A stretch of 64,000 nucleotides of DNA from Comamonadaceae bacterium (GCA_947476285.1 CANJPU010000026.1:1-64000), one strand, 5' to 3'. Positions 34,704 to 45,037 are shown, counted from the first letter of the stretch. Notes: generated by a model from the sequence alone, not told the origin. Made by a program: numbers and translations.

Positions 34704-35618
34704 ATGAATACCATCAATCCGAAGCAGCCCAGCTTGCAAAATTTTGACTGGGGCCTGATCCGCTCTTTTTTGGCGGTTCTGGACCACGGCAGTCTGCTGG
34801 GTGCCGCACGCGCGTTGCGGATGAGCCAGCCCACCGTGGGTCGACACGTCCTTGAGTTGGAGAGCCAGCTCGGCGTGGTCCTGTTTGAGCGAACGGGTCG
34901 CGGGCTGGTGCCGACCGCCATGGCGCTGCAATTGGCGGTGGCGGCGCGCAACATGGAAGCTGGGGCACAGCAACTGTCGCGCACTTTGGCAGGCGCACAA
35001 ACGCAGACTAAGGGTACGGTACGCATCACGGCCAGCGTGCCGGTGGCGGCTTACCTGATGCCATCCATGTTGGTGGCTTTGCGCGTGGCGCATCCCGATA
35101 TTCAGGTTGAGCTGGTGTCCAGCAATCAGGTGAGCAATCTGTTGCGGCGTGAGGCGGACATTGCCGTGCGCATGGTGAGGCCCGAACAATCTTCGTTGGT
35201 GGCACGCAAGTTGGGGCTTGTTGGTTTGGGAGCCTATGCGCACCGCAGCTATCTCGCACGCTGCGGCGCATTGAAAGCCGTCAAAGATTTGCTGCAGCAG
35301 GACCTGATTGGCAGCGACACCGATACGGACATTGTGCAAGGCTTTCAAGCCTTGGGTTTTCGGGTGACACGCGATGCGTTTGTGTTGCGCAGCGATGATT
35401 TGCTTGTGCAGTGGCAGGCGGTTCGGGCTGGTCTTGGGGTGGGGTTTTGTGCAGACTATTTGGCCCGCACCGACCCCGATGTGATGCGGGTGCTGCCTGG
35501 GGTGTTGAGTATTCCACCGATTCCGATGTGGCTGGCCGTGCACCGCGAGATCCGCACCAGTCAACGCATCCGTACGGTTTTTGATTTCATAGCCGAGGCG
35601 CTGCCCCGTGCAATATGA
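34704..35618 (+). CDS. LysR-family transcriptional regulator
   Basis: A 304-residue regulator. The N-terminal winged helix has F-D-W-G-L-I-R-S-F-L-A-V-L-D-H-G-S-L near 13 and a recognition segment R-M-S-Q-P-T-V-G-R-H near 41. A co-inducer-binding domain with two periplasmic-binding-like lobes follows (T-V-R-I-T-A-S near 98; R-E-A-D-I-A-V-R-M near 150). The ATG at 34704 starts the fold; an upstream in-frame start adds 21 residues of no homology. Divergence from the Acg-type nitroreductase gene suggests that gene is its target, with autoregulation. The inducer is unknown. Confidence 0.92.
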   Translation: MNTINPKQPSLQNFDWGLIRSFLAVLDHGSLLGAARALRMSQPTVGRHVLELESQLGVVLFERTGRGLVPTAMALQLAVAARNMEAGAQQLSRTLAGAQTQTKGTVRITASVPVAAYLMPSMLVALRVAHPDIQVELVSSNQVSNLLRREADIAVRMVRPEQSSLVARKLGLVGLGAYAHRSYLARCGALKAVKDLLQQDLIGSDTDTDIVQGFQALGFRVTRDAFVLRSDDLLVQWQAVRAGLGVGFCADYLARTDPDVMRVLPGVLSIPPIPMWLAVHREIRTSQRIRTVFDFIAEALPRAI

Positions 35619-35662
35619 GGCTTGCCAAGAGGGGTGGAGCCAGACCCGAAAAGTCTATAGGC

Positions 35663-35749
35663 TGGTGCCGGAGGCCGGAATCGAACCGGCACGAGTTTTA
35701 CCTCGGGGGATTTTGAGTCCCCTGCGTCTACCAATTTCACCACTCCGGC
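35663..35749 (-). tRNA. tRNA-Leu (anticodon CAA)
   Basis: The minus strand reads GCCGGAG...CTCCGGC, a perfect 7-bp acceptor stem, with A73 and an encoded CCA (35663-35665). The anticodon stem GGGGA/TCCCC encloses CTCAAAA, giving anticodon CAA for UUG codons. A long variable arm (class II, as expected for leucine) and a T-loop GTTCGATTC are present. It lies between lysR and cysM; its promoter must overlap the cysM 5' end. Confidence 0.97.
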
Positions 35750-35791
35750 ATCGAAGATAGGGAAGCCGGAAATTATGGCACAGTGGCGAAC

Positions 35792-36706
35792 ATGACTTCC
35801 CCCATTCAATATCCCACCATCGAGGACGCCATCGGCAAGACGCCGTTGGCCGCATTGCAACGCATTGGCGCCGCCGACAACCGCGCGCGAGGCAACGTCA
35901 TCCTGGGCAAGCTCGAAGGCAACAACCCGGCCGGATCGGTCAAGGACAGGCCGGCGCTTTCCATGATCAAGCGGGCGCAGGAGCGCGGCGAGATCAAGCC
36001 GGGCGACACCCTGATCGAGGCCACTTCGGGCAACACCGGCATTGCCCTGGCCATGGCCGCAGCCATCATGGGCTACCGCATGGTGCTCATCATGCCCGAG
36101 GACTTGTCCATCGAGCGGGCGCAGACCATGAAGGCCTTTGGCGCGCAGCTTGTGCTCACGCCCAAGAGCGGCGGCATGGAATACGCGCGCGACCTGGCCG
36201 AGAACATGCGGCGCGAAGGCAAAGGCCATGTGCTCGATCAGTTCGCCAATGCGGACAACCCGCGCATCCACTACGAAACCACCGGCCCCGAGCTGTGGGC
36301 CGACACCGGCGGGCGCATCACGCATTTTGTCAGTGCAATGGGCACCACCGGCACCATTACCGGCGTGTCGCGTTTTCTAAAGGAAAAAAATCCGACGGTG
36401 CGCATCATCGGTGCCCAGCCCAGCGAAGGCTCGCGCATACCGGGCATTCGCAAGTGGCCTACCGAGTACCTGCCCAAGATATACGACCCCAGCACAGTCG
36501 ATGAGTTGGTCTATGTCAGTCAGGACGAGGCCGAAGAAATGTGTCGCCGGCTCGCCCGCGAAGAGGGCATTTTTGGCGGCATCTCGGCGGCCGGCGCCTG
36601 CTGGGTGGCACTGGAGATCGCAAAGTCCGTGCAAAATGCCACCATCGTGTTTATCGTGTGCGACCGGGGCGACCGCTACTTGTCCACTGGCGTTTTCCCC
36701 GCCTGA
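35792..36706 (+). CDS. cysM: Cysteine synthase B
   Basis: A 304-residue PLP enzyme making cysteine (or S-sulfocysteine from thiosulfate) from O-acetylserine. The PLP lysine is in G-S-V-K-D-R-P-A near residue 50. The phosphate loop T-S-G-N-T-G is near 78, and G-T-T-G-T follows near 185. Q-P-x-E-G-S-R-I-P-G-I-R-K-W-P near 210 is the CysM-type rather than CysK-type signature. ATG 35792 is preferred over GTG 35783. It is followed by a Nudix gene and a TusA-like sulfur carrier gene on the same strand, a loose sulfur theme. Confidence 0.95.
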   Translation: MTSPIQYPTIEDAIGKTPLAALQRIGAADNRARGNVILGKLEGNNPAGSVKDRPALSMIKRAQERGEIKPGDTLIEATSGNTGIALAMAAAIMGYRMVLIMPEDLSIERAQTMKAFGAQLVLTPKSGGMEYARDLAENMRREGKGHVLDQFANADNPRIHYETTGPELWADTGGRITHFVSAMGTTGTITGVSRFLKEKNPTVRIIGAQPSEGSRIPGIRKWPTEYLPKIYDPSTVDELVYVSQDEAEEMCRRLAREEGIFGGISAAGACWVALEIAKSVQNATIVFIVCDRGDRYLSTGVFPA

Positions 36707-36748
36707 CGGCGCATGCCCCAGACCACAGCCTGATCAGAGACCGGCCCC

Positions 36749-37279
36749 ATGAGTCACAAATTCAATTTCTGCCCCAATTGCGCCAACCCGCTGGAATACA
36801 TCGCCATGATGGAAGATGGCGGCCACAAAGAGCGGCTGCGCTGCGTGGGCTGCGGCTGGACCCACTGGAACAACCCCACCCCGGTGCTCGCGGCAGTCAT
36901 CCAGTATCAAGACCGCATCCTGCTCGCGCGCAATGCCGCGTGGGCGCACAAGACCTATGCCTTGATCACCGGCTTCATGGAGGCAGGCGAAACACCGCAC
37001 GAGGGCATCCAACGCGAGATCAAGGAGGAGACCAACCTGGATGCGCGTGAGCTCAACCTCATTGGCGTGTACGACTTCCAGCGCATGAACCAGGTCATCA
37101 TCGCCTACCACGCAGTGGCGCAAGGCGAGGTCAAGCTTTCGCCCGAACTGGTGGACTACCAGCTTTACGAATACCAGGACGTCAAGTGCTGGCCCGCCGG
37201 CACCGGTTACGCGCTGGCCGATTGGCTTCGCAGCAGAGGCTATGAGCCGCAGTTCACAGAGCTGTCCAGGCGCGGCTGA
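36749..37279 (+). CDS. Nudix hydrolase with N-terminal zinc ribbon
   Basis: A 176-residue protein. The N-terminus has two CxxC pairs (F-C-P-N-C near 7 and C-V-G-C-G near 32) forming a zinc ribbon, as in NadR/NudC-like members. The Nudix box reads G-F-M-E-A-G-E-T-P-H-E-G-I-Q-R-E-I-K-E-E-T near 75, complete with R-E-x2-E-E. It would hydrolyse a nucleoside diphosphate derivative, possibly NAD(H)-like given the ribbon. It lies 42 bases after cysM and 49 before the TusA-like gene. Substrate unassigned. Confidence 0.9.
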   Translation: MSHKFNFCPNCANPLEYIAMMEDGGHKERLRCVGCGWTHWNNPTPVLAAVIQYQDRILLARNAAWAHKTYALITGFMEAGETPHEGIQREIKEETNLDARELNLIGVYDFQRMNQVIIAYHAVAQGEVKLSPELVDYQLYEYQDVKCWPAGTGYALADWLRSRGYEPQFTELSRRG

Positions 37280-37328
37280 ATGTTCCCCGTGCATTTGAAC
37301 TTCTCAAGGTTGCAACCGGATCACCAAG

Positions 37329-37556
37329 ATGCAATTCGACAAAGAAATCGACACGCGCGGCCTGAACTGCCCCTTGCCCATTCTCAAGGCCAAGAAGGCC
37401 TTGACTGACATGCAAAGCGGTCAAGTCTTGAAGGTGGTGGCCACCGATGCGGGCTCATTGCGCGACTTCCAGGCCTTTGCCAAACAGACCGGCAACGAGC
37501 TTGTTGAGCAGCAGACGCAGGGGCAGGAATTCATTCACCTGCTGCGTCGACGCTGA
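37329..37556 (+). CDS. TusA-family sulfur-carrier protein
   Basis: A 75-residue two-layer alpha/beta protein with the family motif N-C-P-L-P-I-L-K near residue 13, whose cysteine carries persulfide sulfur. The sequence D-T-R-G-L-N-C-P before it and the D-A-G-S-L-R-D-F segment near 40 fit TusA/YeeD/SirA proteins. It may feed thiouridine, molybdopterin or other sulfur-transfer pathways. No tusBCDE genes are nearby, so the pathway is open. It ends 10 bases before the convergent galU stop. Confidence 0.92.
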   Translation: MQFDKEIDTRGLNCPLPILKAKKALTDMQSGQVLKVVATDAGSLRDFQAFAKQTGNELVEQQTQGQEFIHLLRRR

Positions 37557-37566
37557 CTGGGCTGCT

Positions 37567-38457
37567 TCAGCTCAAAGGCAGGCTTTTGAGATAGTTACGA
37601 AAGCCCGGCCCCACTTCGGGGTGCTTCAGGGCCAATTCCACGGTGGCTTCGAGAAAGCCTTCCTTGCTGCCGCAATCGTAGCGTTTGCCCAGGTACTGGT
37701 AGGCGTGCACGCCTTCGGTGGACATGAGTTTGGCAATGCCATCGGTGAGCTGGATTTCGCCGCCCGCACCGCGAGGGTTGTTGCGGATTTGCTCGAACAC
37801 CGCCGGCGTGAGGATGTAGCGGCCGGCCACGCCCATGCGTGAGGGTGCGTCCTGCGGACTGGGTTTTTCCACCATTTGCGTCACCTTGGTCAGGCGCTCG
37901 CCCGCAGGCTGGCCCGCGACGATGCCATAGCGACGCACATGATCGGCGGGCACTTCCTGCACCGCCAACAATGAAGTTGGCACTTTCTGGAAAACTTCGA
38001 CCATTTGCGCCAGCACCGACGCACCCCCATCCGGCCCAGTCATCAAGTCATCGGCCAGTAGCACGGCGAAGGGCTCATTGCCGACCAGAGGCTGAGCACA
38101 CAGCACCGCGTGGCCCAAGCCCAGAGAGCGCGGCTGGCGCACATAAGAGCAGTCCATGTCAGCCGGATGAGTTGCATGCACCAGGGCCAGCAGCTCTTTC
38201 TTTTGCGCGGCCTCCAGCTCGTTTTCCAGTTCGTAGGCCGTGTCAAAGTGGTCTTCGATGGCGCGCTTGTTGCGCCCCGTCACGAAGATCATGTGGCGAA
38301 TGCCTGCGGCATAGGCTTCTTCCACGGCGTACTGGATCAAAGGCTTGTCCACAATGGGCAGCATTTCCTTGGGTTGTGCCTTGGTGGCGGGCAGGAAGCG
38401 CGTTCCCAGGCCGGCAACAGGGAAGACGGCTTTTCGAATTTCTGTGGTTTTGCTCAT
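37567..38457 (-). CDS. galU: UTP-glucose-1-phosphate uridylyltransferase
   Basis: A 296-residue enzyme making UDP-glucose from UTP and glucose-1-phosphate, feeding cell-envelope polysaccharide. The N-terminal nucleotide loop reads [17 protein letters not shown] near 16; V-D-K-P-L-I-Q-Y near 36 and [12 protein letters not shown] near 62 are GalU-specific. The uracil-site segment L-A-D-D-L near 130 is intact. It is divergent from a dehydrogenase-like gene, with about 120 bases between starts. Confidence 0.96.
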   Translation of the reverse strand: MSKTTEIRKAVFPVAGLGTRFLPATKAQPKEMLPIVDKPLIQYAVEEAYAAGIRHMIFVTGRNKRAIEDHFDTAYELENELEAAQKKELLALVHATHPADMDCSYVRQPRSLGLGHAVLCAQPLVGNEPFAVLLADDLMTGPDGGASVLAQMVEVFQKVPTSLLAVQEVPADHVRRYGIVAGQPAGERLTKVTQMVEKPSPQDAPSRMGVAGRYILTPAVFEQIRNNPRGAGGEIQLTDGIAKLMSTEGVHAYQYLGKRYDCGSKEGFLEATVELALKHPEVGPGFRNYLKSLPLS

Positions 38458-38578
38458 AAGCTGTTCCGAAGTTGGCGCTAAAGTGATGTCCCGGCATTGC
38501 CATCTTGCCGCTTCAGAGCGAGTATCCTAAACGCTGGGTTTGAATCGATGAAATCATCGTCAGACAAGGACAAGAGGC

Positions 38579-39547
38579 TTGGACATCTTACTGGTTGAAA
38601 AGTTGGCCGCCGATGCGCTCGCGTGGTTGCACGCGCGCTACAGCGTGGAGACGCGTCCTGAGCTGGCTGCTGACCCTGGCGCTTTGCGCAAGGCGATCTT
38701 CAAGGCCGAGGCGGTGGTGCTGCCGCGCAAGGTGCCGGTGGGAACGGAGTTGCTCAATTGGGCGCCGCGTCTGCGGGTGGTGGGGCGCATGCACGAGGGC
38801 ACCGACGATACCGATCTGCTGGCTTGCCGCGAGCGGGGTGTCAAAGTGATAGACCCCGGTGTTGCCACTGTGCGCTCCAACGCCGAGTATCTGCTGGCCA
38901 GTTTGCTGCTCTTGTACCGGCGCGGCATTGGCGCAGCACTGGCCGGCGAACGCCATGCCACGCTCAGCTTGGGGCGTGAGCTGCACGGCAGCACGGTGGG
39001 TATCTTCGGCCTGGCACCTACAGCCCATGCGCTGGCGCTGACGCTGACCGCCTTGGGTGCGCGGCTGGTGGGCTACGACCCGGCGGTTCATCACACCGCG
39101 CCGCTATGGGCCCGGCTGCAGGTGCGCCCCTTGAGTCTGCATGACATGCTGGCGCAGGCCGACGCCATCTCGGTGCAGGTGCTTTACGCGCCGCGTTACA
39201 AGGGCTTCATCAATGACAATGTGCTGGCCCACTGCAAGCCGGGCCAACTGTGGGTGGGCATCAGCCGCACCGATGTGTTCGACCCCGAGGCGCTGGCTCG
39301 CGCGCTCACCGATGGCCGCATCAAGGAATGCTTGCTGGACGGACCCGAATCGGGTTTTGCCTCTCGCGGCACGCCCCTGCATGAGCTGAACAACCTGATC
39401 ATCACGCCCAGACTGGGCGCTTACACGCGCGAGGCGCGACTGCGGGCAAGCTGGCACCTTGCGCACCGCATCGACGAAGCACTTACTGAGGCGGGCACGC
39501 ATGGGCACCCGGATATTCCGCCCACACAGCACATGGGCCTTGAGTGA
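38579..39547 (+). CDS. 2-hydroxyacid dehydrogenase-family protein with altered active site
   Basis: A 322-residue protein with the D-isomer 2-hydroxyacid dehydrogenase fold (split substrate domain around a NAD domain). The NAD loop reads G-I-F-G-L-A-P-T-A near 142 rather than G-x-G-x-x-G. The catalytic arginine is likely in G-I-S-R-T-D near 226. The glutamate is in D-G-P-E-S-G near 256. The active-site histidine, expected in T-P-H, is arginine in I-T-P-R-L-G near 276. It may be a sensor or inactive paralogue. TTG 38579 is the start, with AAGGA eight bases upstream. It is divergent from galU. Confidence 0.82.
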   Translation: MDILLVEKLAADALAWLHARYSVETRPELAADPGALRKAIFKAEAVVLPRKVPVGTELLNWAPRLRVVGRMHEGTDDTDLLACRERGVKVIDPGVATVRSNAEYLLASLLLLYRRGIGAALAGERHATLSLGRELHGSTVGIFGLAPTAHALALTLTALGARLVGYDPAVHHTAPLWARLQVRPLSLHDMLAQADAISVQVLYAPRYKGFINDNVLAHCKPGQLWVGISRTDVFDPEALARALTDGRIKECLLDGPESGFASRGTPLHELNNLIITPRLGAYTREARLRASWHLAHRIDEALTEAGTHGHPDIPPTQHMGLE

Positions 39548-39560
39548 CGGGCGCGCGGGT

Positions 39561-42392
39561 TCAGGCGCCCCGATCGAGCCGCGCGAGCTGATCGCGCAGC
39601 TTGGCTAGCAAGGCAGTGAAGTCCGCAATGCGTTTGCGTTCCTGCTCGATCACAGCCGGCGGGGCCTTGGCAACGAAGGCCTGATTGGCGAGCTTTGCGT
39701 TGGCCTTGGTGAGTTCGCCCTCCAGTCGGGCTGCTTCCTTGGACAAGCGGGCTTTTTCAGCGGCGACGTCGATCTCCATGTAGAGGCACAGGCGCGCATC
39801 GCCCATCACCGCCACAGGCGCTGCCTTTGCAGCGGCAGACCAGGCAGCCTCATCATCGAACACCCGCACTTCGCTGAGCTTGGCCAGAGCTTGCAGCACC
39901 GGCGCCCATTGGCGCATGAAGGCCGCATTGCCCAGCACATAGGCGGGTAGGCGCGTGCCAGGCGATACGTTCATCTCCCCGCGCAGGTTGCGGCAGGCAT
40001 CCACCACTGACTTAAGCTGTGCCATCTGCGTCTGCGCTTCTGGCGAGATGGAGGTGGGGTTGCTGACAGGGTAAGGCGCGATGCTGATGGATTCGCCATT
40101 CTTGCCCGCCACAGGCGCGACAATTTGCCACAGCTCTTCGGTGATGAAGGGGATGACCGGGTGCGCCAGACGCAAGATGGCTTCAAGCACGCGGATCAGC
40201 GTGCGGCGTGTGCCGCGCTGTTGCGCCGCGTCGCCGGTCTGGATCTGTACCTTGGCAATTTCAAGATACCAATCGCAGTATTCGTCCCAGACAAATTTGT
40301 AGATTGCGTTGGCCACATTGTCCAGGCGGTACTCGGCAAATCCACGCGCCACGTCTGCTTCGGCCTGCTGCAAGGTCGAGATGATCCAGCGGTCGGCATC
40401 GGTGAGGCTGCAGCCCGCCTCGGACAGATCATGGCCCTCGCAATTCATCAGCGCGAAGCGGGTTGCGTTCCACAGCTTGTTGCAGAAGTTGCGATAGCCT
40501 TCGCAGCGCTTGGCGTCAAAGTTGATGCTGCGCCCCAGCGAGGCGAGCGAGGCAAAGGTAAAGCGCAGCGCGTCCGCACCAAAGGCCGGAATGCCCTCGG
40601 GGAATTCTTTCTCGGTGTTCTTGCGCACCATGGGGGCGGTTTCAGGCTTGCGCAGGCCGGTGGTGCGTTTGTCCAGCAGCGGCGGCAGTTCAATGCCGTC
40701 GATCAGGTCCACCGGATCAAGCACGTTGCCTTCGGACTTGCTCATCTTGTTGCCGTGCGAATCGCGCACCAGGCCGTGGATGTACACATGCCGGAAAGGC
40801 ACCTGCCCAGTGAAATGCGTGGTCATCATGATCATCCGTGCGACCCAGAAGAAAATGATGTCGTAGCCGGTGACCAACACGCTGGAGGGCAGGTACAAGT
40901 CCATGTCCTCGGTCTTGTCAGGCCAGCCCAGGGTGGAGAAGGGCACCAGGGCAGAGGAGTACCAGGTGTCCAGCACATCGGCATCGCGCGTGAGTGTCTT
41001 GCCCGGTGCCTGGGCCTGGGCATTTGCTTCGTTCTCGGCCACATAGACCTTGCCGTCTTCGTCGTACCAGGCGGGTATCTGGTGGCCCCACCAAAGCTGG
41101 CGCGAGATGCACCAGTCTTGAATGTTGTTCATCCACTGGTTGTAGGTGTTGACCCAGTTCTCGGGCACAAAGCTCACCGCGCCGGACTGCACTGCATCGA
41201 TGGCCTTTTGCGCGATGGACTTGCCCGTGGGGTCTTTGTCGCTGACCTCGCTCATGGCCACGAACCATTGATCGGTCAGCATGGGTTCAACCACCTGACC
41301 GGTACGGGCGCAGCGTGGCACCATCAGTTTGTGTTTCTTGGTCTCGACAAGCAGCCCAAGTTTTTCAAGATCGGCCACCACCTGTTTGCGCGCATCGAAA
41401 CGGTCCAGGCCCTGATAGGCCACAGGAGCGTTTTCGTTAATTTTTGCGTCCAGCGTCAGCACGCCGATGATGGGCAGCTTGTGGCGTTGGCCTACGGCAT
41501 AGTCGTTGGCATCGTGGGCAGGTGTGACCTTCACTACGCCGGTGCCGAACGCCTTGTCCACGTAGTCGTCGGCGATCACCGGAATCTCGCGATCGCACAG
41601 AGGCAGCCGCACCATGCGGCCCACCAGATGCTGGTAGCGCTCGTCTTCTGGGTGGATCATCACGGCGACGTCGCCCAGCATGGTCTCAGGCCGGGTAGTG
41701 GCCACAGTGAGAACGCCTGAGCCATCGGCTAGGGGATAGCTGATGTGCCAGAGAAAGCCCTCTTCCTCTTCGCTCTCGACCTCAAGATCGCTCACCGCAG
41801 TTTTGAGCTCGGGGTCCCAGTTGACCAGCCGCTTGCCACGGTAGATCAGGCCCTGTTCGTACAACTGCACGAAGGTCTGCGTCACCACTTTGGACAGCTT
41901 GTCGTCCATGGTGAAATATTCATGCGACCAATCCACGCTGTCGCCCATGCGGCGCATCTGGGTGGTGATGGTGTTGCCGGATTTTTCTTTCCATTCCCAC
42001 ACCCGCGACACGAAATTCTTGCGCCCCAGGTCATGGCGCGACTGGCCTTGCTCTTGCAGTTGGCGCTCTACGACGATCTGGGTGGCGATGCCGGCATGGT
42101 CAGTGCCCGGCACCCATAGGGTGTTGAAGCCCCGCATGCGGTGGTAGCGGGTGAGGCTGTCCATGATGGTCTGGTTGAACGCATGGCCCATGTGCAGCGT
42201 GCCAGTCACGTTGGGCGGCGGCAATTGAATGGCGAACGCGGGCTCGCCTTGCCGGGCCTGGCCAGTGCCCCGGTAGCCTGCTCGGCCATAGCCATGCTCT
42301 TCCCACTGAGGTCCCCAGCGGGCCTCGATGGCAGCGGGCTCGAAGGATTTGGAAAGGCTGTTGAGGCCGGGTTGCAGAGGCGTGTCGGTCAT
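39561..42392 (-). CDS. valS: Valyl-tRNA synthetase
   Basis: ValS charges tRNA-Val. The 943-residue class I enzyme has the HIGH-equivalent H-M-G-H in [13 protein letters not shown] near residue 58, an editing domain (about 210-400), K-M-S-K-S near 560, an anticodon-binding domain, and a C-terminal coiled coil (E-K-A-R-L-S-K-E-A near 880 onward) that holds tRNA. ATG 42392 begins the conserved sequence; an upstream TTG at 42419 would add nine residues. It is downstream of rfbC on the same strand. Confidence 0.97.
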   Translation of the reverse strand: MTDTPLQPGLNSLSKSFEPAAIEARWGPQWEEHGYGRAGYRGTGQARQGEPAFAIQLPPPNVTGTLHMGHAFNQTIMDSLTRYHRMRGFNTLWVPGTDHAGIATQIVVERQLQEQGQSRHDLGRKNFVSRVWEWKEKSGNTITTQMRRMGDSVDWSHEYFTMDDKLSKVVTQTFVQLYEQGLIYRGKRLVNWDPELKTAVSDLEVESEEEEGFLWHISYPLADGSGVLTVATTRPETMLGDVAVMIHPEDERYQHLVGRMVRLPLCDREIPVIADDYVDKAFGTGVVKVTPAHDANDYAVGQRHKLPIIGVLTLDAKINENAPVAYQGLDRFDARKQVVADLEKLGLLVETKKHKLMVPRCARTGQVVEPMLTDQWFVAMSEVSDKDPTGKSIAQKAIDAVQSGAVSFVPENWVNTYNQWMNNIQDWCISRQLWWGHQIPAWYDEDGKVYVAENEANAQAQAPGKTLTRDADVLDTWYSSALVPFSTLGWPDKTEDMDLYLPSSVLVTGYDIIFFWVARMIMMTTHFTGQVPFRHVYIHGLVRDSHGNKMSKSEGNVLDPVDLIDGIELPPLLDKRTTGLRKPETAPMVRKNTEKEFPEGIPAFGADALRFTFASLASLGRSINFDAKRCEGYRNFCNKLWNATRFALMNCEGHDLSEAGCSLTDADRWIISTLQQAEADVARGFAEYRLDNVANAIYKFVWDEYCDWYLEIAKVQIQTGDAAQQRGTRRTLIRVLEAILRLAHPVIPFITEELWQIVAPVAGKNGESISIAPYPVSNPTSISPEAQTQMAQLKSVVDACRNLRGEMNVSPGTRLPAYVLGNAAFMRQWAPVLQALAKLSEVRVFDDEAAWSAAAKAAPVAVMGDARLCLYMEIDVAAEKARLSKEAARLEGELTKANAKLANQAFVAKAPPAVIEQERKRIADFTALLAKLRDQLARLDRGA

Positions 42393-42491
42393 GGCGGGGG
42401 AAATTGGGATGGGCGGCAAAGGGGCAATGCCGGGGGACTTCCAAGCGGCATTTTATTCGCCCGCCACGGGCGAGCCGCTCGGAGGAGCCGC

Positions 42492-43049
42492 TCAGTCGAA
42501 AAATTCGCAGTCCGCCCAGGCCCGGCCGACCGCATCCTTTGCAGACAGTGCTGGTGGCTGCGTCAACTCATGCAAGGGCCACTCGATGCCTACGTGCGGG
42601 TCGTTCCAGGCCAAGGTGCGCTCATGCTCGGGCGCATAGTAGTCGGTGGTCTTGTAGAGAAAATCAGCTTGCTGCGACAGCACCACAAAGCCATGGGCAA
42701 AGCCCGGCGGCACCCAGAGCTGGCGGTGATTGGCGGCGCTGAGCTCCACGGCGTCCCACTGGCCCAGGCGGGGTGAAGATCGCCGCATGTCCACCACCAC
42801 GTCAAACACGTGGCCCGCCACCACACGCACCAGTTTGCCTTGCGGCTGGTGAATCTGATAGTGCATGCCGCGCAGCACGCCACAGGCCGAGCGGGAGTGG
42901 TTGTCCTGCACGAAGTCAGTCTGTAGGCCAGTGCACTCATCGAAGCGGCGCTGGTTCCAGCTTTCCAGGAAGAATCCGCGCTCATCGCCAAATACTTTGG
43001 GCTCGATGATCAGCACCTCGGGCAGGCGCATGGGAGTCACTTTCAGCAT
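42492..43049 (-). CDS. rfbC: dTDP-4-dehydrorhamnose 3,5-epimerase
   Basis: A 185-residue cupin that epimerises dTDP-4-keto-6-deoxyglucose at C3 and C5 on the way to dTDP-L-rhamnose. It has D-E-R-G-F-F-L-E-S-W near 23, the catalytic His in G-V-L-R-G-M-H-Y-Q near 62, and the base-interacting tyrosine in D-F-L-Y-K-T-T-D-Y-Y-A-P near 133. The start codon overlaps the rfbA stop by one base, so the genes are translationally coupled. rfbD, which would complete rhamnose synthesis, is not in this cluster. Confidence 0.95.
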   Translation of the reverse strand: MLKVTPMRLPEVLIIEPKVFGDERGFFLESWNQRRFDECTGLQTDFVQDNHSRSACGVLRGMHYQIHQPQGKLVRVVAGHVFDVVVDMRRSSPRLGQWDAVELSAANHRQLWVPPGFAHGFVVLSQQADFLYKTTDYYAPEHERTLAWNDPHVGIEWPLHELTQPPALSAKDAVGRAWADCEFFD

Positions 43050-43945
43050 CAGGCGCCCTCCTTGATCAGTTCGCGAAGGTAATCTCCGTAGCCGCTCGTG
43101 CCCAAGGGCTGTGCAAGAGCCAGCAGTTGGTCGGAATTGATCCAGCCATTGCGCCAGGCGATCTCTTCGGGGCAGGCGACTTTCAGGCCCTGCCGTTTTT
43201 CCAGGGTCTGGATGAAGAGAGAGGCTTCGAGAAGACTCTCATGCGTGCCAGTGTCCAGCCAGGCAAAGCCGCGCCCCATCACCTGCACCCCGAGTTGCCC
43301 TTGGTTGAGGTAGGCCTGGTTTACATCGGTGATCTCCAGCTCTCCCCGGCCCGATGGCCGCACCGAGGCGGCGATGTCGCAGACCTGCTTGTCGTAAAAA
43401 TAAAGGCCGGTCACCGCGCAGTTGCTCTTGGGCTGAGCTGGTTTTTCTTCAATGGAGATGGCCTTGCCCTGTGTGTCAAAAGCCACCACGCCATACCGCT
43501 GCGGGTCCTTGACGTGATAGGCGAACACGGTGGCGCCGCTTGCTTGCGCCTGCGCCTGGGCCAGCAGCTTGACCAGGTCGTGGCCGAAGAAGATGTTGTC
43601 ACCCAGCACCAGGGCGCTCGGTGAATTGCCGATGAAGTCGCGGCCGATGATGAAGGCCTGGGCCAGACCTTCCGGCTTGGCTTGCACCGCGTAAGAGATG
43701 TTCATGCCCCAGGCACTGCCGTCGCCCAGAAGCATCTCAAAGCGCGGCGTATCGTGCGGCGTGCTGATCAAGAGCACATCGCGTATGCCGGCCAGCATCA
43801 GCGTGGCCAGCGGGTAGTAGACCATCGGCTTGTCAAAGACCGGCAGCAATTGCTTGGAAATAGCCAGCGTGGCAGGATGCAGGCGGGTGCCGGAGCCGCC
43901 TGCCAGGACGATGCCTTTGCGTGAGGGCGGGATGGGGTGTGGCAT
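43049..43945 (-). CDS. rfbA: Glucose-1-phosphate thymidylyltransferase
   Basis: A 298-residue enzyme forming dTDP-glucose. The nucleotide loop is [13 protein letters not shown] near 14, followed by [11 protein letters not shown] near 31 and L-G-D-N-I-F-F-G-H near 117. Length and motifs are canonical. It lies between rfbB (30-base gap) and rfbC (overlapping). Confidence 0.96.
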   Translation of the reverse strand: MPHPIPPSRKGIVLAGGSGTRLHPATLAISKQLLPVFDKPMVYYPLATLMLAGIRDVLLISTPHDTPRFEMLLGDGSAWGMNISYAVQAKPEGLAQAFIIGRDFIGNSPSALVLGDNIFFGHDLVKLLAQAQAQASGATVFAYHVKDPQRYGVVAFDTQGKAISIEEKPAQPKSNCAVTGLYFYDKQVCDIAASVRPSGRGELEITDVNQAYLNQGQLGVQVMGRGFAWLDTGTHESLLEASLFIQTLEKRQGLKVACPEEIAWRNGWINSDQLLALAQPLGTSGYGDYLRELIKEGA

Positions 43946-43975
43946 GGGTGATTTCTCAGTGAGTCAAGATGGTGT

Positions 43976-45037
43976 TCAGGCGGTGCCGTACTGCTGGGTC
44001 AGCCACTGACGATAACTTCCAGTGGTGACGCCTTGCACCCACTGTGGATTGTCCAGGTACCAGGCGACAGTGTCCCGCATGCCTTGTTCGAACGCGACGC
44101 GCGGGCTCCAGCCCAGTTCGCTTGAGATCTTTCGGTCGTCTATTGCGTAACGCCTGTCGTGACCCTTGCGGTCGGTCACATGGCTGATTTGCTCGGCATA
44201 CTTGCGCCCGCCGGGCAGCGGCCTGAGTTCATCGAGTGTGGCGCACACCGTTCGCACCACCGTGAGATTGGTGCGCTCGGAGCGGCCGCCGATGTTGTAG
44301 GTCTGCCCGGGCTGGCCTTTCTCCAGTACCGCGCGCAAGGCCGCGCAGTGGTCGTCCACATGCAGCCAATCGCGCACCTGCAGGCCATCGCCATACACCG
44401 GCAAGGGCAAGCCGCCCAGAGCCTTGTGAATCACCAGCGGAATCAGTTTCTCGGGGAACTGGCGCGGCCCGTAGTTGTTGGAGCAGTGCGTGCTGATGGT
44501 GGGCAGGCCGTAGGTGTGATGCCACGCGCGCACCAGATGATCCGCGCCTGCTTTGGAGGCTGAGTAAGGGCTGTTGGGCTGGTAGCGGTGCAACTCGGTG
44601 AAGGGCGGGTCGCCTGGCTCAAGCGAGCCATAGACTTCATCGGTGGAAACATTGATGAATCGAAACGCCGCCGCTTGCTGCGCAGGCAGACTGCCCTGGT
44701 AGGCACAGGCGGCCTCCAGCAGTTTGAGCGTGCCCACCACGTTGGTCTGCACAAAAGCCAGCGGCCCGGCGCTGGAGCGGTCCACGTGGCTTTCGGCTGC
44801 GAAGTGGACGATGGCGCGTGGCCGATGCTGAGCCAGCAAGCCGGCCACCAGGGCCGAATCGCCAATGTCGCCATGGACAAAGTGGTAGCCGGGGTGCGTG
44901 GCCACGCTGTCCAGGTTATGCGGGTTGCCGGCGTAGGTGATCAAGTCGAGGTTGAGCAGCGGCTCGCTCGACTGCGCCAGCCACTGAAGAATGAAGGCCG
45001 AGCCGATGAAGCCGCAACCCCCCGTGACCAAAAGCAT
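43976..45037 (-). CDS. rfbB: dTDP-glucose 4,6-dehydratase
   Basis: A 353-residue extended SDR that converts dTDP-glucose to dTDP-4-keto-6-deoxyglucose. The NAD loop is G-G-C-G-F-I-G-S near 6, catalytic T-D-E near 131, and Y-S-A-S-K near 158; S-N-N-Y-G-P-R-Q-F-P-E-K near 185 is diagnostic. It leads the minus-strand rfbB-rfbA-rfbC operon. The product can be used for rhamnose or, without rfbD, for other 6-deoxy sugars. Confidence 0.96.
   Translation of the reverse strand: MLLVTGGCGFIGSAFILQWLAQSSEPLLNLDLITYAGNPHNLDSVATHPGYHFVHGDIGDSALVAGLLAQHRPRAIVHFAAESHVDRSSAGPLAFVQTNVVGTLKLLEAACAYQGSLPAQQAAAFRFINVSTDEVYGSLEPGDPPFTELHRYQPNSPYSASKAGADHLVRAWHHTYGLPTISTHCSNNYGPRQFPEKLIPLVIHKALGGLPLPVYGDGLQVRDWLHVDDHCAALRAVLEKGQPGQTYNIGGRSERTNLTVVRTVCATLDELRPLPGGRKYAEQISHVTDRKGHDRRYAIDDRKISSELGWSPRVAFEQGMRDTVAWYLDNPQWVQGVTTGSYRQWLTQQYGTA

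Noticed and set aside
40125-41720. 531-codon frame on the plus strand
   Set aside because: Antisense to valS, whose motifs are intact. The translation is His/Gln-rich with no domain, typical of GC-rich shadow frames.
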